A DNA stretch of 64,000 nucleotides from CAYWWM01 sp965198025 (GCA_965198025.1 OZ240237.1:2914001-2978000); one strand, 5' to 3'; counted from the first letter of the stretch, positions 1 to 8,055 are shown. Notes: a model not told the origin generated them from the sequence alone. Numbers and translations: made by a program.

Positions 1-1
1 C

Positions 2-826
2 TCCGAGATGTCCTCGGCCGTCTACTTGCGCCGGCGCGCCAAAGGCAACTTTCCCTTTGTTGCGATTCCCGTCTTCCCATCCCGGATGTTCCGGCACAGC
101 TTTGTATTCTGCAACATGCAGTCCGGCATTCAGACGGCGAAGGACCTCGAAGGGCGGCGCGTGGGCGTGCCAGCCTATGGTCAGACGGCGGCGGTATGGA
201 TTCGCGGCATCCTGAAGGACGAGTACGGCGCAGCGTGGGAAAAGATGCGTTGGTTCGTCGGCGGACTGGATGAACCGCGCCCTGCAGACGAGTTGGACGA
301 GCGGCCCGCCGCAGACGTTTCGCTGGAATTCATCGGCACAGGCCAGACCCTCAGCGGGATGCTCGCAAGCGGCGAGCTCGACGCCCTGCTCGGGGCGATT
401 CAGCCGTCCTGCTTTGGCAACAGCCCGCATGTCGAGCGGCTCTTCCGCAACCCGAGGAAGACGGAACGGGAGTACTTTCGGAAGACCGGAGTCTTTCCGA
501 TCATGCATACGCTGGTCATCCGTGAGACGCTCTACCAAAAGGAACCCTGGATCGCCGAGAGCCTGTTCCAGGCGTTCCAGCAGGCGAAGGACCTGTGCCT
601 GCGCCAGGCGCGTTTCAGCGCTGCGTTGCGGTACATCCTCCCCTGGCTGTTGGATGACTTGGAGGAAATGCATACGTTGTTCGGTCCGGACCCCTGGCCG
701 TATGGACTAGAGGCCAATCGCAAGACTTTGGAAACGCTGATGCGGTATCTGGTGGAGCAGCAACTGCTGGATCAGGCGCCGGGGCTTGCGGAATTGTTCG
801 CGCCGATTTCCGGTTCCCGCAAATGA
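2..826 (+). CDS. 4,5-dihydroxyphthalate decarboxylase-like / substrate-binding-fold protein (5' partial)
   Basis: The frame is open from the window edge, so the true start lies upstream and the ATG at 8 is probably internal. The 274 visible residues look like the C-terminal four fifths of the 4,5-dihydroxyphthalate decarboxylase-like family, which shares the type 2 periplasmic-binding-protein fold. Supporting stretches are SRMFRHSFVFCN near the N-terminus, the segment RRVGVPAYGQTAAVWIRG, and the later GELDALLGAIQPSCF. Members either decarboxylate aromatic dicarboxylates or act as ABC-type binding proteins, and the sequence alone does not decide between these. No partner transporter gene is visible downstream, where only repeats follow. 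Confidence 0.7.
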   Translation, partial: SEMSSAVYLRRRAKGNFPFVAIPVFPSRMFRHSFVFCNMQSGIQTAKDLEGRRVGVPAYGQTAAVWIRGILKDEYGAAWEKMRWFVGGLDEPRPADELDERPAADVSLEFIGTGQTLSGMLASGELDALLGAIQPSCFGNSPHVERLFRNPRKTEREYFRKTGVFPIMHTLVIRETLYQKEPWIAESLFQAFQQAKDLCLRQARFSAALRYILPWLLDDLEEMHTLFGPDPWPYGLEANRKTLETLMRYLVEQQLLDQAPGLAELFAPISGSRK

Positions 827-835
827 GAGTTCACT

Positions 836-880
836 ATCTCGGTTCTCTCGGTTCTTTCGGTTGTTTCGGTTCTTTCGACA
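836..880. repeat. 9-bp-period tandem repeat (TTCGGTTCT-like)
   Basis: About four to five degenerate copies of a 9-bp unit resembling TTCGGTTCT follow directly after a stop codon. The same unit, in a longer array, occurs at 48110-48199, again just after a stop codon. Because the period is a multiple of three, the complementary strand reads as Asn-Arg-Lys-type repeats, but I see no gene that would use it. Confidence 0.7.
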
Positions 881-990
881 GACAAAAAACGCACTAAAAA
901 CGGGTTCGCGCACGCCTGGCGGCGTCTTGTTCCCTTCCCGGCAGACCGGATGCAAGGGTCCTCGCACGCAGGGCGGCGGCAAGAACAAGC

Positions 991-1053
991 CGCAGGCAAA
1001 AATGCCTGTCGCTACTTTGCGGCTGCGCTACACCAACCCTGAAATTGGTCTAG
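991..1053 (-). repeat. diverged, inverted copy of the CTAG-ended dispersed repeat
   Basis: The stretch contains GCTACACCAACCCTGAAATT followed by GGTCTAG. This is the reverse complement of the left end of the repeat that is intact at 38015-38117. A degenerate GCAnnnnnTGC hairpin core (gcaaaaatgcctgtcgc) precedes it. The rest of 881-1275 holds no gene that I can support. Confidence 0.5.
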
Positions 1054-1275
1054 ACCTCCCCCAATATTTACTGGTACTTATAGGCCTTGTGATTTCGAGT
1101 GTTCTGGATCGGGCGTTCCGAGCGGGCCGTTTTGTGCTATATAGTTAAGTAGCCGCCGGAAGGTGGAATTGTACCCAAGGCGTCCCGACCTGAGCAGCGG
1201 GTCTCGTGAAGCTGCCTGCGAGGAATGGGCTTGCGCGCATGGGACACGGCCTTGAATTGGATACGGAGGATCACT

Positions 1276-1647
1276 ATGAAACAACTGAAATGGACGGTGT
1301 TGTTGGCAGGCGTGTTGATGCTGGGCATGACGGCTCCGGCCTTCTCGCATCACTCGCACGCCATGTTCGATCACACCAAGCAGATTATCGTTACCGGCAC
1401 TGTGAGTGAATTCGTGTACCGCAATCCGCACGGGTTTCTCTACGTCGACGTGGAGGGGGAAAACGGCGAGACGGTGAACTACTGGGTGGAGATGTCGAAC
1501 CTGACGAACATGGTCCGGCGCGGCATCGGCAGAACAACGTTCAAGCCCGGCGACACGGTGGAGGTGAACTTGCATCCCCTGTCGGACGGCCGCCCGGGCG
1601 GCAGCTACATTACCATCGTGGGCGCCGATGGGAAAACCTACGAATAA
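1276..1647 (+). CDS. DUF6152-like secreted protein
   Basis: This is a 123-residue protein of unknown function. I place the start at the ATG at 1276 because GGAGG lies just upstream at a good distance and the product then begins with a typical signal peptide (MKQLKWTVLLAGVLMLGM, cleaved after APAFS). The mature part opens with a histidine-rich HHSHAMFDH, continues with a strand-rich region (VTGTVSEFVYRNPHGFLYVD) and ends after GADGKTYE. That pattern matches the DUF6152 family, which is common in Acidobacteriota and Proteobacteria. It sits 59 bp upstream of another secreted protein on the same strand and is probably co-transcribed with it. The His-rich start could bind metal, but this is a guess. 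Confidence 0.75.
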   Translation: MKQLKWTVLLAGVLMLGMTAPAFSHHSHAMFDHTKQIIVTGTVSEFVYRNPHGFLYVDVEGENGETVNYWVEMSNLTNMVRRGIGRTTFKPGDTVEVNLHPLSDGRPGGSYITIVGADGKTYE

Positions 1648-1706
1648 GCCCCCGGCCGTATCTGTAGCGATCTGCCAGTAACCTTGCGACCCGAGGAGGG
1701 AAAACT

Positions 1707-2828
1707 GTGAGCGCAAACATCAGGGTAGCGGCGGTAATAGCCGTGATGCTGGCCGGTGTCTCGCTGTCGGTTCCGGCAGCCGCACAAACCACCATCTTTG
1801 ACACCACCGATTTCCGGCAAGACCGCGCGCTGTGGACCAATCCGGCCTATTACCGAAACAATACGGCCGGTCAGCTTCGGGGCATGGCGATCGGTATCGA
1901 ATCCTACCAGGATTCCGGCCAAGTGGGCTCCTCACGCCCGTACGGGTCGGAAGGTACCGGTCAATCCGGCGAGACAAATTTCACCAGCCCGCACGCTTAC
2001 ACCACCGCTTTGGAACACTATCAGGCGTGGCTCACGGAGGCCGACGGCGGCACCCAGCACACCAAGGACAGCATCCCGGACTGGAGCGGCCGCTGGGAAG
2101 GCGGCGGCAATTTCCGCGGACGGGGCCCGGCGAGCGACATCGTCAAGCTGCTGACGCCGCAATATCAGGAATATTTGGTTCAGGAATTGAAGGCTGTGAC
2201 CGAGCGGCGCCTCTGGAGCCCAAACGCGATCTGTCTTCCCAACGGATTCTTTACCTCGGTGACCGCCGCGCAAGAATTCATCGTCACCCCCAGACAGATC
2301 TGGGTCCTGGGCACCGGGAACGCCGCGAATTACACGCGTCGGATTTACACCGACGGCAGCGGGCACGCCCCCGAGGACTTCCAATTCCCGAAATGGCATG
2401 GGGAATCGATCGGCTTTTGGGACGGCGATGCGCTGATCGTCCACACCAACCAGATTCGCGGCTGGAAGGGCGGCATCTCCGAGTACACCGACAATCTGGA
2501 GACCGTCGAGCGCTACCGGCGCATGGGCGACACGATCGAGGGCGAGATTACGCTCTACGATCCCGAGGTCTTCGTGCAGCCCTTGACCGTGCAGCTCAGC
2601 TACGATCTGGACCAGGAGAACCTCCTGGCGTTGCGGCCGATGTTTAATTCCTGCACGGACACCAACGGACCTTCCTCGAAGGTCTTCATGGACGAAAAGG
2701 GGCTGCTCAACGAACGCCTTCCGGGCGACCCCCTCTATTGGGACGCCACCGACCCTCGCCCGTGGGGCACTTGGTATACGGAAAGCGACAGAAGGTACGA
2801 GCAGTACAAGAGGTCCCAGGGTCAGTAA
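1707..2828 (+). CDS. secreted protein of unknown function, 373 aa
   Basis: I do not recognise an enzymatic family. A GTG start at 1707 follows GAGGAGGG, and the first 27 residues form a signal peptide ending PAAAQ. The mature protein carries aromatic-rich segments such as PDWSGRWEGGGNF (about residues 125-137), SPNAICLPNGFF (about 172-183) and KWHGESIGFWDGDALIV (about 232-248), and two well-spaced cysteines. The mix of short strands and Trp/Tyr suggests a beta-rich extracytoplasmic domain. It follows the DUF6152-like gene at 59 bp and the pair look like one transcription unit. I know of similar proteins annotated only as hypothetical in Acidobacteriota. Confidence 0.7.
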   Translation: MSANIRVAAVIAVMLAGVSLSVPAAAQTTIFDTTDFRQDRALWTNPAYYRNNTAGQLRGMAIGIESYQDSGQVGSSRPYGSEGTGQSGETNFTSPHAYTTALEHYQAWLTEADGGTQHTKDSIPDWSGRWEGGGNFRGRGPASDIVKLLTPQYQEYLVQELKAVTERRLWSPNAICLPNGFFTSVTAAQEFIVTPRQIWVLGTGNAANYTRRIYTDGSGHAPEDFQFPKWHGESIGFWDGDALIVHTNQIRGWKGGISEYTDNLETVERYRRMGDTIEGEITLYDPEVFVQPLTVQLSYDLDQENLLALRPMFNSCTDTNGPSSKVFMDEKGLLNERLPGDPLYWDATDPRPWGTWYTESDRRYEQYKRSQGQ

Positions 2829-2838
2829 GACTGCGGAA

Positions 2839-3231
2839 CTACACCATTTTTAGGGTTGGTGTAGCGCAGCCACAAAGTAGGGACGGGCCTGTGTTCTATG
2901 GGGGCAGGTAGGAATGCCTGCCCTACCTTGTCGCTGCGCCGAGGCTCCGCGACAGCCTTCGGCAGAGCGGAAGAGGATTCTTGCAACCGCGTTTTGGCAC
3001 GGTTGAAACCGTGCCCTTGCGCACGACAGAACGGCCCAACGGCAGAAAAAAACGGGTAGTGGTTACTCGCTCAAACCCACCGCTCCCTTGCGGTCGCGGC
3101 TCGGATGGACCGCTTGTTGACTCGCACGGCTCGGATTCAGAACCATCGCTCCCTGGTCTGTGCTCTCAAGTGGCAGGCAAGAATGCCTGCCCTACCTGCG
3201 GGCTATACAGCTAATGCTGAGAATGGTCTAG
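2839..3231. repeat. long dispersed repeat with CTAG-type ends (MITE-like), copy 1
   Basis: This 393-bp element starts CTACACCATTTTTAG and ends CTGAGAATGGTCTAG, an imperfect terminal inverted repeat. Inside are two palindromic cores (GGCAGGTAGGAATGCCTGCC near 2905 and GGCAGGCAAGAATGCCTGCC near 3174) and a third hairpin (GGCACGGTTGAAACCGTGCC near 2996). A second, nearly identical copy lies at 58698-59059, and a short version consisting of the two ends lies at 38015-38117. The open frames inside (for example 2981-3214) have no coding character. The right end supplies the stop codon of the convergent gene at 3228. Confidence 0.8.
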
Positions 3232-4403
3232 TCAGTCGAATAGAGCCCCGGCTGCAGGGGACCGGCGTAGCCTGTCATTTCGAGATACCCTCGGCCTTGG
3301 ACGCTGGTTTCATTGCGCGTGCCGCGCGCCAGCACACTTCCTTCCCAATACGTCACGCCGGTGGTTTGCTGCGTGATGAGTTCCTGATCCTCCATTGCGG
3401 CAGAGAGCGTCACGTCCAAACCCTGCCCTGGGACCTGAATGCGCCAGCGGATGGGATAGCGGCCGCCACTGTGCGGGCTGCGCCACTCGTCGAGCGGAGT
3501 CATCTGGAATTCTCCAGCGGAAAGCTGCACGACTGTTCCGTCCGGAAGCGCCAACGATCCGGCCGAGTGCGGATCTTTTCCACCATTGGCGCCGCCGCGT
3601 AGCCGCAATTGGAAGAACATCCAGTCGGTCCCGTCGTTCATTTGCAGGCTTACCCAGTCCCAGCCGACCTGCCCGGGCTGCAACTGGTTGGTCGAGAACT
3701 CATGGTCCATCCACGAAAGCCCGGAGACTTCGTAGGAAATGCCCCCGGTTTCCAGGACGCCGGAAGTCGCCAGCCGCGTGAGCGAATAGTAATGTGAGGC
3801 ATTGCCTTCGCCGGAGGCTTTCTGGCTGACACCGTTGCGGCCCTGAATGACGGGCGGCCGCAGCGGGTTGAGCTCCAGACTAATGCGCTGCCCTCTCTCG
3901 GCAGCTTCGAGCAGCCAAGAGCCGCCGCTCAGCGTCGCCGACCAGTTGCCGTTCCAGATGCGGCCTGAGGAGGCGTCGACTCCGGCCATTTCGATCCCCG
4001 CACGATGCAGGCGGTCGGCGTAAGAGAATCGTTTAACAGCCAGATCGCTGACCGCGAAATGGGCAAGGTAGAGATCGTCCACACGCCAGCGTGACGGGTT
4101 CACGTAGGGGTTCTCTACTCCCTCCCGAAAGAACGTCAGCTCGAACCCGAAGCGGCGACCGTTGGGGTCCGTCAGGTTGCCCGTGAAGTACCACCACTCG
4201 GTCCGGAAGCAGGGGTGCGAGAAATGATCGCGGGGAAACTCGAATTGATACCCCGGCAGGGCTTTGCAGAAGCGGGTGGGAGGAGGGCCTTGTGCCAGGG
4301 CTTTCGCTGGCCCGATGGCTATGCACACAAGAAAGCCAACTATCTTTAACCCGTTAGCCAACGAAGCGATGTCTCGCGGATGCAGAACTTTGAGATTAAC
4401 CAT
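3228..4403 (-). CDS. AttH/CrtC-like secreted lipocalin-type protein
   Basis: This is a 391-residue protein of the AttH / carotenoid 1,2-hydratase (CrtC) superfamily, a double lipocalin-like fold. I prefer the ATG at 4403 (MVNLKVLH) over the upstream ATG at 4421 because AGGAG precedes it at 7 bp. A signal peptide ends near AKALAQ. Family hallmarks are FRTEWWYFTGNLTDPNGRRF, FGFELTFFREGV, SGLSWMDHEFSTNQL and VGWDWVSLQMNDGTDWMFFQ. Members hydrate carotenoids or remain uncharacterised, and no carotenoid genes are nearby, so the substrate is open. Its TAG stop is the CTAG end of the dispersed repeat. Its ATG overlaps the TAA of the broken gene upstream (ATGGTTAA), suggesting former translational coupling. 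Confidence 0.8.
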   Translation of the reverse strand: MVNLKVLHPRDIASLANGLKIVGFLVCIAIGPAKALAQGPPPTRFCKALPGYQFEFPRDHFSHPCFRTEWWYFTGNLTDPNGRRFGFELTFFREGVENPYVNPSRWRVDDLYLAHFAVSDLAVKRFSYADRLHRAGIEMAGVDASSGRIWNGNWSATLSGGSWLLEAAERGQRISLELNPLRPPVIQGRNGVSQKASGEGNASHYYSLTRLATSGVLETGGISYEVSGLSWMDHEFSTNQLQPGQVGWDWVSLQMNDGTDWMFFQLRLRGGANGGKDPHSAGSLALPDGTVVQLSAGEFQMTPLDEWRSPHSGGRYPIRWRIQVPGQGLDVTLSAAMEDQELITQQTTGVTYWEGSVLARGTRNETSVQGRGYLEMTGYAGPLQPGLYSTD

Positions 4404-4667
4404 CGGGACGCTCCTGGGCAATCTTCACCCAATCCTTAACAATGGACGGTAACCTTTCCATTACCTCGGCACCAAACAAGACTTCGTCCACATAGCCATG
4501 TGAAGCATGTCAACGATACGGCACAAGTAGGAACGTCCGCACTCCCACCAAGTATAGTGGGAATCCAGCATCAGGTAGTGCCTGACCTCTATTCCTTCAT
4601 GCTCGCGCAATTCTTCCAATTCCATGCCGTCAAGGAGCGTTTCGTAGACCCCGTCCCTGGCGAATTG
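4396..4667 (-). pseudogene. frameshifted gene remnant upstream of the AttH-like gene
   Basis: Two minus-strand frames join into one protein if a single base is restored near 4497. The first reads DGVYETLLDGMELEELREHE and continues to RIVDMLHMA. The second reads YVDEVLFGAEVMERLPSIV and ends ERPDG before a TAA at 4396. An in-frame TAG at 4668 closes the 5' side. I do not recognise the family. Composition and the clean join at HMA|YVDE argue for a real former gene. Its TAA overlaps the ATG of the AttH-like gene. Confidence 0.5.
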
Positions 4668-4718
4668 CTAGTTTACGGCCTAATTCCTGGGTTTAGCAGT
4701 TCTTGCTAAGATGCTGAG

Positions 4719-4943
4719 ATGCGCAATCTCGTTATCCTTTTTGTCCATGTCATGGCTACTCTTACCCGGCTCTTGGGTCCGGGTTGGCATGACCCGTCTT
4801 CCTCCTCAAGTGGATTCTCTCTCTTTCCACTTGGTACAAAAAGGGGCGGTCAGGTCACAACCAACTGGACGCGTCTGTCGTGCCACCGTTTTCGGGCCAA
4901 CGAAGTGCGGCTGCAACTTGCCGTGCTGGCGGGGAGCAACTGA
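4719..4943 (+). pseudogene. 5' remnant of an integrase/transposase-type gene
   Basis: The frame starting at 4719 begins MRNLVILFVHVMATLTRLLG followed by PG. From memory, this is very close to the conserved N-terminus (MRNLVILFVHLIATLARLLG) of a group of integrase-core transposases found in many bacterial genomes. After about 23 residues the similarity stops and the rest is low-complexity, so only the 5' end of the element survives. It marks the left side of a pocket of gene remnants. Confidence 0.45.
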
Positions 4944-4997
4944 AGGACAAGTAGGTCTCAACGTGGCCCAGCGCGTTTCTCTGAGAAGATCCCAATT

Positions 4998-5123
4998 ATG
5001 AGAATTGCTTTGTTTGCATTGCTGGCGCTGCTGTGCGTGGCGCTTGGCAGTGCCGAAACCTTGACCGGCGTGGCTTTCATCATCGACGCCGACACCGGAT
5101 GTCGGCCGGGCGATGTACAATAG
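4998..5123 (+). pseudogene. signal-peptide stub of a secreted protein
   Basis: A 41-codon frame starts at the ATG at 4998 and ends at TAG 5121. It begins with a textbook signal peptide (MRIALFALLALLCVALGSAE) followed by TLTGVAFIIDADTG. The protein is cut off just after the mature start, as if the remainder had been lost when the neighbouring accessory gene arrived. It overlaps the first codons of the next gene. Confidence 0.4.
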
Positions 5124-5907
5124 GTCCATGGTTCCGAATGCCGGGTTCTGGGCCTATTATTTTCGGCTGTTCTACGTTCCAGCGATCCAAGGTTTTCAGG
5201 CCGGTGCACTTGAGAGGGTGGCTCCGGCGTTTGGTGGCATCGCGGAAGAAGCGGGTGCGGCAGCCGAAGCGGAATTCGAACGTCTCGGGTCCATGCCGGC
5301 CGATCCCGACGGTTCGATTGACATGGGTGACGTCGCCGAGTGGGCGACCGATCATGGCAGCGAATACTACGAAACAATGTCCGGCGTGTGGCAGGGTGTG
5401 TTGAACCTTCTCGCCGTTGGTCTGCGCCACCTGTTCGAGCAACAGCAGATCTTCTTCCTCTGGCGGGAGTTTGCCAGGGAAGAAAAAGGATCCTTCCAGA
5501 CGCCGGAACTCGAAAAGCGGCTGGCCGCATGCGGCGTCGAGAGCCGGAGTTTCCCCTGCGCTGGGAAGCTCTACGAACTCAGAATGGCCGCGAACGCAAT
5601 CAAGCACGGGGCGGGACCATCTGCTAGCGAGCTGGCAAAACTTCGGCCCGATCTCTTCCTGAACCCAGTCCTCTTGCGGCTCGGATGGACGAAGAAGGGC
5701 GACGATGCGAAATCACGTCGCGCGGCGGCGCTGGCGTCCTCGTTCATCGCGCCACTCGCCGGAGATGCCCTCTACGTATCGGAGCACGATCTGTCCGAGT
5801 GGTCCGACGCCGTGATGGCGTACTGGAAAGAGCTATCGGCGATCCTCGATGAACAGCAGCGGCGGCAGGTGCAAGAGATTGACGAGCCGCCGATTCGGCG
5901 AGAGTAA
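5113..5907 (+). CDS. HEPN-like hypothetical protein, 264 aa
   Basis: The product is soluble and largely alpha-helical, with no signal peptide. Near residues 158-168 it reads LRMAANAIKHG. This resembles the R-x4-6-H motif region of HEPN-type proteins, where RxxANxxKHG is common and can be the RNase active site. A C-terminal helix (SEWSDAVMAYWKELSAI) follows. The start could be the ATG at 5113 or at 5128. It stands first in a cluster with a HigBA pair and an AbiJ-like protein, which also contains a HEPN-type domain, so a role in toxin or anti-phage activity is reasonable. Function is inferred from motif and neighbourhood only, and the match is not strong enough for a family name. Confidence 0.5.
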   Translation: MYNRSMVPNAGFWAYYFRLFYVPAIQGFQAGALERVAPAFGGIAEEAGAAAEAEFERLGSMPADPDGSIDMGDVAEWATDHGSEYYETMSGVWQGVLNLLAVGLRHLFEQQQIFFLWREFAREEKGSFQTPELEKRLAACGVESRSFPCAGKLYELRMAANAIKHGAGPSASELAKLRPDLFLNPVLLRLGWTKKGDDAKSRRAAALASSFIAPLAGDALYVSEHDLSEWSDAVMAYWKELSAILDEQQRRQVQEIDEPPIRRE

Positions 5908-6044
5908 TGTCCTGTTAGGTTCCCCTTCCACGCGCGGGGATTGACCTCTACATAAAACGCGATAAGTAGGAAGGGTTGTAGCTGGACCGCTTGACGAGAC
6001 AAGCCGACCCGTAGCTACCCAACCTGGGTGGTGAAGCGGTGTAG

Positions 6045-6218
6045 ATACAAGCTCTTGAACGGAACCGCGGTCTTTCCCCAGAGCGCGTCTCCTGTGGTTT
6101 TTGTCTTGGGGGCGGAGCGGACCCCTCGAAGACGAACGAGCACCGTACCGTCCAAGACTTCCGCCGCAAGGTTCTCCGGGAGTTGAAGAAGATAAGGAGA
6201 CTAAGCGATGATCGATGA
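6045..6218 (+). pseudogene. C-terminal remnant of a plasmid-type replication initiator protein
   Basis: This open stretch reads GGGADPSKTNEHRTVQDFRR and then KVLRELKKIRRLSDDR before TGA 6216. TNEHxxVxDFRxKVLRELKKI is, as I remember it, the signature near the C-terminus of replication initiator protein A-like proteins carried by plasmids and integrated elements. An in-frame TAG at 6042 and loss of everything upstream make it a fragment. It suggests that this pocket once belonged to a plasmid or integrative element. The rest of 5908-6044 contains no gene. Confidence 0.45.
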
Positions 6219-6223
6219 CATGA

Positions 6224-6412
6224 ATGAATTTTATCGAACATGAACATGAAACGGACGCACGTGAACGTGCCCAGGAAAAGGCCGAACGTGAGAAAAAAAT
6301 AGCCAGGGGAGTGGATAGCGTTATAAACGGCCTTTCGATATTCTACCTAGTGGCCGGGATCTTTGGGCTAGGATTTCTGACGTTTGTCTTTGTACTCATT
6401 CTAGTGTCCTAG
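6224..6412 (+). CDS. small membrane protein, 62 aa
   Basis: A short charged N-terminus (EHEHETDARERAQEKAEREK) is followed by one or two membrane segments (VINGLSIFYLVAGIFGLGF and the hydrophobic tail ending VLILVS). AAGGAGA at 6192-6198 stands 8 bp before a different ATG (6208) that opens an 11-codon frame ending at 6243. That frame overlaps the start of this one, so either a leader peptide couples to it or a frameshift separates the two parts. I do not recognise a family. Confidence 0.4.
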   Translation: MNFIEHEHETDARERAQEKAEREKKIARGVDSVINGLSIFYLVAGIFGLGFLTFVFVLILVS

Positions 6413-6533
6413 TTGGAGAGATGAAGAGTAGAATCCAACAGGTTGCCGAACCCCTTTATAGAGCAACCCAAAGATGTGGTGCCAGCAGCCTCTTGCATCT
6501 CCGGAGTATTACGTCTATCGTAATAGAGATGGC

Positions 6534-6818
6534 ATGATCCGGTCCTTCGGCAACAAGCGCACCGCAAACGTCTTCAACGGTGTGAGAGATGTATCTTTCC
6601 CAACCTCGCTCGTGAAGCGGGCGCGGAGCAAGCTGGACCGGATCAACTATGCGGCAAGTGTTAACGACCTCCGCATGCCTCCAGGCAACCGGCTTGAGCG
6701 GCTCCGGAGTGATCGCGATGGGCAATACAGTATTCGTGTCTCGCGCGGCTGGCGGATTTGCTTTGTCTGGAAAGATGGAGACGCGTTCGAGGTGGAGTTG
6801 ACCAACCACTATGATTGA
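6534..6818 (+). CDS. higB: HigB-like toxin, RelE/ParE superfamily
   Basis: This is a 94-residue plasmid-maintenance-killer type toxin. The upstream ATG at 6474 would add 20 residues not normal for the family, so I choose MIRSFGNKRT at 6534. The diagnostic C-terminal half reads LRMPPGNRLERL, DGQYSIRVSRGWRICFVW and ends ELTNHYD, as in HigB proteins that cleave mRNA on the ribosome. The antitoxin gene follows directly and the order is toxin first, as usual for higBA. Expression is probably autoregulated by the HigA-HigB complex. It sits in the accessory pocket beside a replication-initiator remnant, fitting a former plasmid-stabilising role. Confidence 0.85.
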   Translation: MIRSFGNKRTANVFNGVRDVSFPTSLVKRARSKLDRINYAASVNDLRMPPGNRLERLRSDRDGQYSIRVSRGWRICFVWKDGDAFEVELTNHYD

Positions 6819-6834
6819 GGAAGGGAGCAAGAGA

Positions 6835-7152
6835 ATGGCCCATGTGCCCACGAATCGGATCACCACGCATCCCGGCGCCCTGCTGCTTGAGCAGATCAGG
6901 GAGATGGGGTTGAGCGTCAACGGTGTGGCCCGGGATATCCACATCCCCGCAACGCGTCTTCATGAGATCGTTCACGAGCGACGTGGCGTAACGGCCGAGA
7001 CGGCGATCGCGCTGGGAGCGTATTTCGGCCAGACCCCCGAGTTCTGGATGAACGCGCAGACGGCCTATGAACTGTCAAAGGAACTAGTCGAGAACGGCGA
7101 TGACATCCGCTCGCGTCTCCGCCGCCATGCCGAGGACCGTGCAATCACTTAG
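6835..7152 (+). CDS. higA: HigA-like antitoxin, XRE-family DNA-binding protein
   Basis: This 105-residue protein neutralises HigB and represses its own operon. I start it at the ATG at 6835 (MAHVPTNRIT), preceded by GGAAGGGAG. An earlier in-frame ATG at 6811 overlaps the toxin's stop codon. The HigA signature is complete: HPGALLLEQIREMGLSV, the helix-turn-helix GVARDIHIPATRLHEIVHER, then RRGVTAETAIALGAYFG and TPEFWMNAQTAYEL. The C-terminal tail is Arg-rich. Its gene is separated from higB by only 16 bp, so the pair are one transcript. The AbiJ-like gene begins 9 bp further on and may be carried on the same message. Confidence 0.9.
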   Translation: MAHVPTNRITTHPGALLLEQIREMGLSVNGVARDIHIPATRLHEIVHERRGVTAETAIALGAYFGQTPEFWMNAQTAYELSKELVENGDDIRSRLRRHAEDRAIT

Positions 7153-7161
7153 ATCAGATCC

Positions 7162-8055
7162 ATGTCCAACCAGGGAACCGATCGCACGAAGCTGACCTTC
7201 TCACAAGCGGAGGGAATCAATCCTCTTCCGAAACCTGCAGCCTTGGGTGCATTGTCCCAGGAAGCACGGGTTTCTCTTTGGAACACCACCTACCAGAGCC
7301 TCTTGACTGCGAGGAAGTCCTCAAGAGAGATATACCCATTCATAGAGGACTACATAACGGATCCGTGGAAAAAGATTCTGCACCACTACCACACATCCTA
7401 CCTATACAAGCCGACGGATGAGTTTACTACTGGTTTTGCGGTACACAAGAACGATCTAAAAAATCTCTTCATGAAGGGCGAATACAACCGGGTATTCGAT
7501 TTTCTCCAAGTCGTCCTCAGACATAGACAGTCCCCGTACAAATTCCGTGACGCCGTCGCATCCGTTTTGGAACATTGCATGTGTGCATATGCAGTCGTCG
7601 AGGATGGGCCCACAATTGTTCCAATAGCGCTGCCGGAACAACGGAATTCTGTTCAAAAAGCCTTTCAGGTGTTGAAGTCCGGGCCGTTCGAAGGAGCACG
7701 ATCTCACCTTCGCAAGTCAGCCGAATGTATCAACAATGGTGATCTGGCCGGAAGCGTCCGTGAGAGCATTCACGCTGTCGAATCGGTAGCCAAGCGCCTC
7801 GACGCAGATGCGGCAACGTCATTGAAACCAGCACTCGATGCGCTGTCGCAGAAGGTAGCTCTTCACGGTGCATTCAAGAAAGGAATCGAGCAACTCTATG
7901 GCTATACCAGCGATGAAGATGGCATACGCCACGCTCTCCTTGAAGAGCAGGCGAATGTCGATACAGACGACGCTGTCTTCATGTTTGGTGCGTGCGCATC
8001 CTTCGCGGCCTACTTGGTCAACAAAGCGCGCAAGGCCGGACTGCTCGAACCATAG
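7162..8055 (+). CDS. AbiJ-like (HEPN-associated) abortive-infection protein
   Basis: The 297-residue protein has the layout of proteins with an AbiJ N-terminal domain (type NTD4) and a C-terminal HEPN-like helical domain. The N-terminal part contains FSQAEGINPLPKPAALGALS and LSQEARVSLWNTTYQSLL. The C-terminal part reads GDLAGSVRESIHAVESVAKR, then LYGYTSDEDGIRHALL, a combination typical of this group. AbiJ was described as a phage-resistance factor in Lactococcus, and its mechanism is thought to involve RNA cleavage by HEPN domains. It is 9 bp from higA, so co-expression with the toxin-antitoxin pair is likely. I am fairly sure of the family and less so of any active function. Confidence 0.7.
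   Translation: MSNQGTDRTKLTFSQAEGINPLPKPAALGALSQEARVSLWNTTYQSLLTARKSSREIYPFIEDYITDPWKKILHHYHTSYLYKPTDEFTTGFAVHKNDLKNLFMKGEYNRVFDFLQVVLRHRQSPYKFRDAVASVLEHCMCAYAVVEDGPTIVPIALPEQRNSVQKAFQVLKSGPFEGARSHLRKSAECINNGDLAGSVRESIHAVESVAKRLDADAATSLKPALDALSQKVALHGAFKKGIEQLYGYTSDEDGIRHALLEEQANVDTDDAVFMFGACASFAAYLVNKARKAGLLEP

Noticed and set aside
2981..3214. Frame inside the dispersed repeat
   Set aside because: The sequence belongs to a non-coding repeat that recurs at 58698 with an internal deletion that would break it.
5918..5946. CRISPR array
   Set aside because: Only one repeat-like unit is present and there are no regularly spaced copies or cas genes.
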